Of a DNA stretch of 64,000 bases, positions 55,601-61,509 are shown piece after piece. The translations under genes were made by a program, and so were the position numbers. Below the pieces are notes generated by a model, which made no database searches, was not told where the DNA came from, and saw only the letters and a program-made list of their open reading frames with translations. Location of the stretch: NCBI RefSeq assembly GCF_036346295.1, contig NZ_CP107819.1, forward strand, positions 2,852,001 through 2,916,000, read 5' to 3'. Every line of letters begins with the position of its first letter. The stretch's first letter is position 1. The stretch is from Streptomyces sp. NBC_00536 (GTDB lineage: Bacteria; Actinomycetota; Actinomycetes; Streptomycetales; Streptomycetaceae).

Positions 55601-58600
55601 AGCGCCGGGACCATGTGCTGCGGGAGGGTCCGCGCGACATGGGCGGTGAGCGATTCCGCGTCCGGCGCGGCGCCGGACACCGGGACCACGTAGGCCACCA
55701 GGCGCTTGGTCCCCTGCGCCTCGTGCGCCACCACCACGGCCCGGTCGACGTCGGGGTGGCGGGTCAGGGCCGTCTGGATCTCGCCGAGTTCGATGCGCAC
55801 GCCGCGGATCTTGACCTGCTGGTCGTCGCGTCCGACGAAGTCGAGCACGCCGTCGGCCCGCCTGCGCACGACGTCCCCGGTGCGGTACATCCGCTCGCCG
55901 GGGGCCCCGAAGGGGTCGGCGACGAAACGCTCCGAGGTGAGCGGGGCGCGGCCCAGGTACCCGCGGGCCAGGGAGACGCCCGCCAGGTACAGCTCGCCGG
56001 AGACGCCCGGCGGGACGAGCCGCAGGGAGGCGTCGAGCACGTACGCCCGGGTCCCCTGGATCGGCGCGCCGATGGGCGGGAGTCCGTCGGCGGCCGAGAG
56101 CGGCGCGCTCAGCGTGGTGGCGACCGTGGCCTCGGTGGGGCCGTAGGCGACGACCATCCGGCGGCCCGGGCTCCAGCGCTCGACGAGCGCGGCGGAGACC
56201 GCGTCGCCGCCGACGACCAGGCTGCGCACTCCGGGCACCGCGTCGGGGGACACAGTGGCCAGCGCGGCGGGCTGGATCTGCAGGTGCGTCACGGCGCGTC
56301 CGGCGAGCACCTCGGCCAGCGGGTCGCCGGCCAGCGGGCCCGGCTCGGGCACCACGAGGGTGGCGCCCGCCAGGAGCGTCATGCACAGCTCCATCACCGA
56401 CGCGTCGAAGCTCGGGGACGCGTACTGGAGCACCCGGCTGTCCGGCGTCACGTCGAAGCGCTCGCGCTCCGCCGCGGCGAAGGCGGCGAGGCCGCGGTGC
56501 GTGACCACGACGCCCTTGGGCACACCGGTGGATCCGGAGGTGTAGATGACGTAGGCGGGGCTGTCGACGGACAGCGGGGAGGTGCGGTCCGCGTCGGTGG
56601 GCGCGGTGTCCGCCAGCCCGGCGAGGCGCGCCGTGACCGCCTCGTCGTCGAGGACGGTCACCGGGGCGTCCAGCCCCCGCGGCACCGCGCCGCGGTGGGC
56701 GGCCGTCGTGAGGACCGCGCTCGGCGCGGCGTCCGCCAGCATGAAGGCGATCCGGTCCGCCGGGTACTCGGGGTCGACGGGCAGGTAGGCGGCGCCCGTC
56801 TTGAGCACGGCGAGCTGCGCGCACACGGAGTCCACGGACCGGCCCAGGACGAGGGCCACGGTCCGCTCCGGTCCGGCCCCCTGGCCGATCAGCAGGTGGG
56901 CCAGCCGGTTCGCCCGCGCGTCGAGCCCGGCGTAGTCGAGCGTGCCATGGGGGCCGGCGTCCACGGCCGGCGCCCCGGGGTGCGCCGCGACCCGCGCCGC
57001 GAGGAGGTCGGGGAAGGTGGCGGGCACGGCCGGGCCGCCGGGGGCGGAGCCGCTCGCGACCATCAGCGCGCGTTCCGCGACGGAGACCAGCGCGGCGCCG
57101 GCGAGGGGCCGTGCGGGGTCCTCGGCGAAGTCTTCGAGCAGGCGCAGCACGCGGTCGGCGATGGCCGCCACGTCCGCCCGCCCGAACAGGTCGGGGCGGT
57201 ACTGCCAGTGCAGGGCCATCTCGCTGCCGCGCTGCATCACGCCCAGGGCCAGCGGATAGTGCATGGAGTCGTGCACCTGGGCGTCGACCACGCCCAGTTC
57301 CTGCGCGGAGTCCTCCAGGCTCTCGATGTCGACGGGGTAGTTCTCGAACACGAGGACCGTGTCGAAGAGTTCGCCCGTCCCGGTGAGGCGCTGTACGTCG
57401 GCCAGTCCCAGGTGCTGGTGGGCGAGGAGGCCCGCCTGCTGGGTCTGTACCCGGGTCATCAGGGACAGCAGGGAGTCGTCGCGCAGGGTGCGGACGCGGA
57501 CCGGGAGGGTGTTGATGAACAGGCCCAGCATCTTCTCGACGCCCGGCAGCTCCGGCGGGCGGCCGGAGACCGTCGCGCCGAAGACGGCGTCCTCGCGCGC
57601 GGTCAGGGCGCCGAGCACCACGCCCCACGCGGACTGCACCACGGTGTTGACGGTGAGCCCGTGCTCCCGGGCCCGGGAGACGAGCGTCCCGGTCAGCGCC
57701 TCGGGCAGTTCCACGGAGAGCTTCTCCGGGGCGAGCGGGTCGCGGCCCTGGCCCGCGGGGGCGATCAGCGTCGGCTCGTCGACCCCGGCGAGCGCGGACC
57801 GCCAGGCCTCCAGCGACGCCTCGCGGTCCTGGGCGGCCAGCCACACCAGGTAGTCCTTGTACGGGACGACCGGGGGCAGGGACGCGTCGTCGCCGCCCTT
57901 GCCGTACAGCTCGAAGAGTTCACCGGCCAGCAGCGGCATGGACCAGCCGTCCAGCGCGATGTGGTGCACGGTGAGGACGAACCGGTGGCGCCGCTCCGCG
58001 AGCCGCACCAGGGTGCAGCGCACCAGCGGGGGCGACTCCAGGTCGAAGCGGGTGCTCCGGTCCTCGGCGAGCAGCCGGGCGAGCGCCTCGTCCTGGGCGT
58101 CCCCGGCCAGGTGGCCGAGGTCGGTTTCGGTCCAGGGCAGTTCGGCGTCCCGGGGCACGACCTGGAGGGGCGGGCCCGCGGCGCCCGTGACGAAGTAGGC
58201 GCGCAGGTTGTCGTGGCGGCGCAGCAGGGTGCGCGCCGAGCGGTGCAGGACCTCCGGGTCCAGGGGGCCGTCCAGGGCGAGGGCCGACTGGATGGTGTAG
58301 ACGTCCGCGACGCCCTCGTCGTACAGGCCGTGGAAGTGCAGGCCCTGCTGGAGCGGGGAGAGCGACAGGACGTCCGCCGCGCCCGCCGGGTGCCGCTCCA
58401 GGCGGAGGATCTCCTCCTGGGAGACCTCCACCAGGGGCAGGTCCGAGGGGGTGAGGCCACCGGCGCCGGGCCGCTCGGCGTGCGCCGCCAGGGCCTCCAG
58501 GGCGGTGAACCACAGGGCGGCGATCTCCCGGACCTCGTCCTCGGCGAGGAGTTCGCCGGACCAGGTCCAGGAGGCGACGAGGCGCTGCCCCTCGGGGTGC

Positions 58601-61509
58601 TCCACGGCCGCCGCGTTCAGTTCCAGGGTGTACGCCAGCGGCATCGCCCCGTCGGCGGCGCCCGTCAGGTCGCGGACCCGTACGGTGTCGGCGCGGGCGG
58701 CGTCCTCGGCGTCGGCCCGGCCCAGCCGGCCCAGGTAGTTGAAGCCGATCTGCGGTTCGGCGTACCGGGCCAGTTCCGGGCCGGTCTGCGGGTTGAGGTG
58801 GCGCAGCAGGCCGTAGCCGATGCCCTTGTCGGGGACGGCCCGCAGCTGCTCCTTGACCGCCTTGAACGCGGCGCCGAGGGCCGGGCCGCCGGACCACAGT
58901 TCGTCCTGCGGCGCCGTGCCGGGGTCGACCGCGACGGGGTACAGGCTGGTGAACCAGCCGACGGTGCGGGACAGGTCGAGTCCCTCGGCGATCTCCTCGC
59001 GGCCGTGGCCTTCCAGGCCGACGAGGACCGCGGAGCCCTCGCCGCGTCCGCGCGCGCGCCGCCACCGGGCCACCGCCAGGGCGAGCGCCGTCAGCATCGC
59101 CTCGTCGGGACCGGCCTTGAACAGGGCCGGGACCCGGCCCAGCAGTGCCGCGGTCGCCGGGGCGGGCAGGGTCACGGACAGCTGCCGTCCCACGCCCACC
59201 ACGTCACGGGCGGGGTCGGTGCGGCGGTCGGCGAGCAGCGGGTCGTCGGTGGCCAGCACCGCACGCCACAGCTCCAGTTCACCGGCGCGGGTCTCGGAGC
59301 GGGCCTCCTCGGCCAGCTGCCGCGACCAGCGGCGGAAGGAGGTGCCGACCGGGTCGAGCCGTATCTCCTCACCGGCCAGGAGCGCGGCGAAGGCGGCTTC
59401 CAGGTCGGGCAGCAGGATGCGCCAGGAGACGCCGTCGACGGCCAGGTGGTGGACGACCAGGGCGAGGCGGCCCTCGGTGTCCGCTCCGGCGTCGGACCAG
59501 ACGGCCTGGAGCATCCGGCCCTCGGCGGGTGCGAGCCGCTCCATGGCCGCCCGGACCTGCGCGGCCGACGCGTCGTCGTCGCCGGGTTCGGCGCGCCGGA
59601 CGCAGTCCTGCGCCAGGACCGCGCCGGGGGCGGCGATGTCCAGCTCCCAGCCCCGGGGGCCGTCGGTCAGCCGCAGCCGCAGCGCGTCGTGCCGGTCGAG
59701 GAGGGCCTGTACGGCGGCGCGGACCCGGTCCTCGTCGAGGCCGGCCGGTACGGGGACGGTCATGGTCTGGTTGAAGCGGTCGACGGGACCGCCCTGGGCC
59801 TGCTGCCAGTGCATGATCGGGGTGAGTGGCACCGGTCCGGTGCCGTCGTCGGCGACGGCGGGCGCCGGGCGTCCGGCGTCGGCGAGCGCGGCGAGCCGGG
59901 CCACGGTCTTGTGCTCGAAGATCTCCCGCAGGCTCAGCGCGATGCCCGCCTTGCGGGCGCGGTGCGCGAGCTGGATGGAGCTGATGGAGTCGCCGCCGCG
60001 CTCGAAGAAGCTGTCGTGGACGGAGACGTCACTGACGCCGAGCACCTCGGCGAACAGCCGGACCAGCAGGGCCTCGCGCTCGCCCTCGGGCGCGCCGGAT
60101 CCGGCGGCGTCCGGGGCGGGCGACGCGTCCGCGGCCGCCGGGGCGGGTGCGGCGGGCCCGGACAGGACCAGGCGGCGGCGGTCGGCGGCGGTGAAGAGCG
60201 TGACGGAGCCGACGCGCTGCCCGGGATCGGCCGCGAAGGCCGCGAGGACGCCCAGGAGCCGGTCGAGGATCTCGCGCCCGGCGCCCGCGGCGAAGAGGTC
60301 GGTGCGGTGGTCGAGGCGGACCGTCATCCGCTCGCCGCGCACGGTGCCTTCCAGGTTGAGGGCGTAATGCGTGGCGTCCACGGTGGAGGCCGCGACGGCG
60401 CCGATCCCTTCGGCGGAGTCCTGGAGGGTGTCCGTGTCGATCGGGTAGTTCGCGAAGATCGTGATGGCGTCGAACAGCGGTCCGCTGCCGATCAGCTGCT
60501 GGATCTCGGCGAGCCCGAGGTGCTTGTGGGCGAGCAGGTCGGCCTGCTGGTCCTGGAGGCCCCGGACCTGGTCGCCGAGCGTCAGCGCGGCGTCGATCCG
60601 CAGCCGCACGGGCAGGGTGTTGATGAAGAGGCCGACCATCTTCTCGACGCCGGACAGCTCCGGGGGACGGCCGGAGACCGTCTCGCCGAAGACCACGTCG
60701 TCGCGGCCGGTCAGCGCGCCGAGCACGATGCCCCAGGCCGTCTGGACCACGCTGTTGAGGGTCAGTCCGAGGGACCGGGCCCGCTCGATCAGCGCGGCCG
60801 ACAGCTGCGCGGGGACCTCTTCGATCAGCGTCTCGGGCAGCCCGGCCGTGGCGCCGCCGCCGGCCACGAGGGTCGGCTCCGTGTCCGCCAGGGCCCGCTT
60901 CCAGGCCAGCTCGGCCTCGGCGCGGTCCTGCCGGCCCAGCCAGCCGAGGTAGTCCTTGTACGGGATGACCGGGGGCAGCTGCGCGGTGTCGCCGCCGTTG
61001 TTGTAGAGCGCCATCAGCTCGCCGAGGACCAGCGGCATGGACCAGCCGTCGAGCAGGATGTGGTGGGCGGTGAAGACGAAGCGGTACTCCTGCGCACCGA
61101 CCTTGACCAGCGTGAACCGCAGCGGCGGGCGGGACAGGTCGAAGGCGCGGGTCCGGTCGGCGTCGAGCAGCCGCTGGAGTTCGCCCGCGCGCTCGCCCGG
61201 TTCCAGGGCGCTGATGTCGGTCTCGGACCAGTCGGGCTCCGCGTCACGGAGGATGACCTGGACCGGCTCGCCCGAGGCGCGGTTGCGGAACGAGGCCCGG
61301 AGGTTCTCGTGCCGGCGCAGTACGCCCGTCACGGCGCCCCGCAGCGCGCTCACGTCGAGATCGCGCCGCAGGTCGAGCGCCATCTGGATGACGTACACGT
61401 CCGCGCCCCGGTCCTCGTAGAGGGCATGGAAGAGCATGCCCTTCTGGAGGGGGGACAGCGGCCAGATGTCGACGAATCCAGCCTTCGTCACTTTGCTGTT
61501 TCCTTTCAT
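46630..61509 (-). CDS. Four-module NRPS ending in a thioesterase: C-PCP-E / C-A-PCP-E / C-A-PCP / C-A-PCP-TE
   Basis: A 4959-residue synthetase. Module 1: C (AHHILLDGWS near 150), PCP (FFERGGDSISSIQL near 506), E (VVHHLAVDGVSW near 690), with no A domain between C and PCP. Module 2: C (HHIALDG near 1185), A (near 1500-2000), PCP (near 2036), E (HHLVVDG near 2236). Module 3: C (HHILFDG near 2731), A, PCP (FFDLGGHSLLATRL near 3584). Module 4: C of LCL type (HHIAGDG near 3768), A, PCP (near 4643), TE (GWSMG near 4773). My manual pocket readings are D-A-M-Q-V-G-A-V-A-K (unclear, hydrophobic), D-A-Y-W-W-G-G-T-F-K (Val-like) and D-A-Y-F-W-G-V-V-Y-K (branched aliphatic). The start overlaps the upstream NRPS stop by one base (TGATG). 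Confidence 0.95.
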   Translation of the reverse strand: MKGNSKVTKAGFVDIWPLSPLQKGMLFHALYEDRGADVYVIQMALDLRRDLDVSALRGAVTGVLRRHENLRASFRNRASGEPVQVILRDAEPDWSETDISALEPGERAGELQRLLDADRTRAFDLSRPPLRFTLVKVGAQEYRFVFTAHHILLDGWSMPLVLGELMALYNNGGDTAQLPPVIPYKDYLGWLGRQDRAEAELAWKRALADTEPTLVAGGGATAGLPETLIEEVPAQLSAALIERARSLGLTLNSVVQTAWGIVLGALTGRDDVVFGETVSGRPPELSGVEKMVGLFINTLPVRLRIDAALTLGDQVRGLQDQQADLLAHKHLGLAEIQQLIGSGPLFDAITIFANYPIDTDTLQDSAEGIGAVAASTVDATHYALNLEGTVRGERMTVRLDHRTDLFAAGAGREILDRLLGVLAAFAADPGQRVGSVTLFTAADRRRLVLSGPAAPAPAAADASPAPDAAGSGAPEGEREALLVRLFAEVLGVSDVSVHDSFFERGGDSISSIQLAHRARKAGIALSLREIFEHKTVARLAALADAGRPAPAVADDGTGPVPLTPIMHWQQAQGGPVDRFNQTMTVPVPAGLDEDRVRAAVQALLDRHDALRLRLTDGPRGWELDIAAPGAVLAQDCVRRAEPGDDDASAAQVRAAMERLAPAEGRMLQAVWSDAGADTEGRLALVVHHLAVDGVSWRILLPDLEAAFAALLAGEEIRLDPVGTSFRRWSRQLAEEARSETRAGELELWRAVLATDDPLLADRRTDPARDVVGVGRQLSVTLPAPATAALLGRVPALFKAGPDEAMLTALALAVARWRRARGRGEGSAVLVGLEGHGREEIAEGLDLSRTVGWFTSLYPVAVDPGTAPQDELWSGGPALGAAFKAVKEQLRAVPDKGIGYGLLRHLNPQTGPELARYAEPQIGFNYLGRLGRADAEDAARADTVRVRDLTGAADGAMPLAYTLELNAAAVEHPEGQRLVASWTWSGELLAEDEVREIAALWFTALEALAAHAERPGAGGLTPSDLPLVEVSQEEILRLERHPAGAADVLSLSPLQQGLHFHGLYDEGVADVYTIQSALALDGPLDPEVLHRSARTLLRRHDNLRAYFVTGAAGPPLQVVPRDAELPWTETDLGHLAGDAQDEALARLLAEDRSTRFDLESPPLVRCTLVRLAERRHRFVLTVHHIALDGWSMPLLAGELFELYGKGGDDASLPPVVPYKDYLVWLAAQDREASLEAWRSALAGVDEPTLIAPAGQGRDPLAPEKLSVELPEALTGTLVSRAREHGLTVNTVVQSAWGVVLGALTAREDAVFGATVSGRPPELPGVEKMLGLFINTLPVRVRTLRDDSLLSLMTRVQTQQAGLLAHQHLGLADVQRLTGTGELFDTVLVFENYPVDIESLEDSAQELGVVDAQVHDSMHYPLALGVMQRGSEMALHWQYRPDLFGRADVAAIADRVLRLLEDFAEDPARPLAGAALVSVAERALMVASGSAPGGPAVPATFPDLLAARVAAHPGAPAVDAGPHGTLDYAGLDARANRLAHLLIGQGAGPERTVALVLGRSVDSVCAQLAVLKTGAAYLPVDPEYPADRIAFMLADAAPSAVLTTAAHRGAVPRGLDAPVTVLDDEAVTARLAGLADTAPTDADRTSPLSVDSPAYVIYTSGSTGVPKGVVVTHRGLAAFAAAERERFDVTPDSRVLQYASPSFDASVMELCMTLLAGATLVVPEPGPLAGDPLAEVLAGRAVTHLQIQPAALATVSPDAVPGVRSLVVGGDAVSAALVERWSPGRRMVVAYGPTEATVATTLSAPLSAADGLPPIGAPIQGTRAYVLDASLRLVPPGVSGELYLAGVSLARGYLGRAPLTSERFVADPFGAPGERMYRTGDVVRRRADGVLDFVGRDDQQVKIRGVRIELGEIQTALTRHPDVDRAVVVAHEAQGTKRLVAYVVPVSGAAPDAESLTAHVARTLPQHMVPALFVPLESLPLTVNGKLDRKALPEPEFTGGGEPSREPRDATEATLCALFAEVLGLERADVGTGFFAAGGDSISSIQLVGKARAAGLRFTPRDVFLHRTPEALAAAVGAAAEAPADLPAPVAGDGVGDVPLTPIIHWIRERGGAVDQFNQTMSLPVPAGADSALVHAALQAVLDHHDALRMTLSRIGDDFGWSLETAPAGTVRAADHVHRVDAAALIASGLTEAELDARAAREITDAQGRLDPAAGAMVECVWFDAGGDAPGRLTVVAHHLVVDGVSWRILLPDLEAAFEALTAGRPVLLEPVGTSFRRWSQQLTELAGAPERMRELALWRGILDGPDPLLTNLPLDPTRDTFGSAASLSLNLPAHLTQPLLGRIPALFNAGINDVLLTALALAVIDWRERTGRGEGTDVLIDLEGHGREEIADGVDLSRTVGWFTSLYPLRLTPGETPSDELWAGGAGVGRAVKRIKEQLRVLPDNGIGFGLLRHLNPQTAQVLGRYPQPQIGFNYLGRLGTAEGAAPTGRPEVNHDLSGVAEAAMALPHAMDLTATAVTHPDGPHLVANWIWAQELFSDEDVRALAETWFRALEAIVLHAEGTRSAGGLSPSDLTLVTLGQDEIDRLESGQSGISDVLPLSPLQEGLLFHALYDERGADIYTTLLAFDLRGELDAGTLREAAAALLRRHDNLRAAFRPGASGQSLQVIPREVELPWHEVDASALDGAELDRELDRLTAAALAERFDPRRAPLLRFTLVKTGEAAHRLMLANHHILFDGWSGPVLSAELFELYRTGGDDSGLPRVTPYKEYLAWLAGQDRAAAEEAWRTVLDGVDEPTLVAPADPARAPMRPRVLEVEVPAATTAALTAQARRHGLTKNTVIQGAWGLLLCGLTGRDDVLFGETVNGRPAELPGVESMVGLFINTLPVRVRVERGDSLLALFTRLQEQQYDLLPHKYLGLTDIQRIAGTGALFDTSTEFSNYPVDAENLEDTAQGLGIVDAQIQDGTHYPLALGATDNGRLITLKIDYRADLFDDETAAALAERLRTVLERFAADPGQLVDSLDPLSAAERHTLLVEWNDTARAVPSAGIPELFRAQAARTPDAPAVVSGGERVDYRGLDERSDRLAGRLAALGVGAETPVAVLMERSADVPVALLAVLKAGGAYVPLRDTDPVTRLRHVMDDTGAPVVVTDRALAARAAELGVHVLHADEDAPAEEAPAAAPRAAVHPDQLAYIMYTSGSTGLPKGVEITQRDVAELAFDRRWEGEAHQRVLMHSPMAFDASTYEVWVPLLTGGCVVVAPPRELDVAGLERVLAEHEVTGLWLTAGLFRLVADEAPGSLAGVREVWTGGDVVPAAAVRRIREACPATVVADGYGPTETTTFALGHVIAADEPVPAHIPVGRPLDNMRVYVLDGALRPAPVSVAGELYIGGAGLARGYTGRPALTAERFVADPFGPAGARMYRTGDLARWTAEGVVEFVGRADEQIKLRGFRIEPGEIEERLARHPEVAQAAVVVREDRPGDKRLVGYVVGTGTGADGVDTGALKEYLSGELPDYMVPSALVAVDSLPLTANGKTDRKALPAPEYGSTAARRAPRDERETALCALYADVLGVAEIGIDDSFFDLGGHSLLATRLVNRIRSAFGAEVPVRAVFEAPSVAALAARLTGADAARLRLAPVERPEVIPLSHAQRRLWFIDSVEDTTGSYNIQLAVRLLGELDAEAMREALADVVARHESLRTVFPAEAGVPRQRILATDASAFTLDIQEVTEAALDGELRALAATDFDLTADLPLRARLLRLAPREHVLALVLHHIAGDGSSLAPLARDLGAAYAARRAGRAPEFTPLPVQYADYALWQQRSLGDEHDPDSPFGRQLGHWRTALAGLPEELELPFDRPRAAEAGTAGGHVPLTVPAELARGVHRLAAESGASLFMVLHAAVAALLHRLGAGTDIPLGTVVAGRGDEALEELVGFFVNTLVLRTDLSGDPAFRELVERVKAADLAAFSHQDVPFERLVEELNPVRTLSRNPLFQVAISLENNEEADLELPGLTLAPQPTEAEVAKFDLSFAFGEDQLPDGTPVLGGRLEYSTALFDRATAEAFADRLVRLLAGAVAEPGTPIGAIGLLGPREEAFLREVNDTARDLPQHTVPALLAARAARTPHAVALTGGGERLDHAELDARANALARRLIEAGVTPGDRVAVLQERSVALVVSTLAVLKAGAAYVPLDARHPVPRLEGIVEETRCGVLLVDRAHAGVEFRHDAEVLTVDPADGSGPADGYDTTAPDVRAHPDQLAYIMYTSGSTGKPKGIGITHRNIVALAADERFAAGHERVLLHSPYAFDASTYEMWTPLLGGGRLVVAPPGQLDADGLRTLIADDGLTTVFMTTALFNLLAEEDPGVFGGLAEVWTGGEQVSPAAFQRVLDACPDTAVVHVYGPTETTVYATCHPLRAPYRTGRNVPIGRPMDNQRAYVLDDLLRPVPSGVPGELYLAGAGTARGYVELPGMTAERFVPDPFGTAGDRMYRTGDVVRWNAAGEIEFVGRADHQVKIRGLRIELGEIESVLEDLPEVSRVLLTVWEEQPGNKKLVAYVVPVAGERTIGERTSALRDAVARRLPDYMVPSAFVLLDGLPVTANGKIDRKALPAPDFGPATGGRGPRTPREELLCRLWAELLKLDRVGIDDNFFELGGDSIVSIQLTSRIRSVFGVELSNRAVFQAPTVATLMEVMDAGSQQEDSFDVVLALRTGGTEPPLFCLHPVGGVSWMYSGLMRHIDGDRPIYGIQARGLARKEELPTSVPQMAEHYVERIREVQPEGPYHLLGWSMGALLAHEVAVQLQRQGQRVALLANLDQVPVSSAELGGEYVAADEQKVLLALLDFVGRDPGMFGEGPLEHDEVMAVLRDEGSALATFDDEHILRIGEVNNNNWGLTVDYRPDVFEGDVLLFVSTQDDEHPDDKAEHSLARLRPYVSGAVEVVEVDCEHRQLLQTGPVAEIGRALQDRLRGARG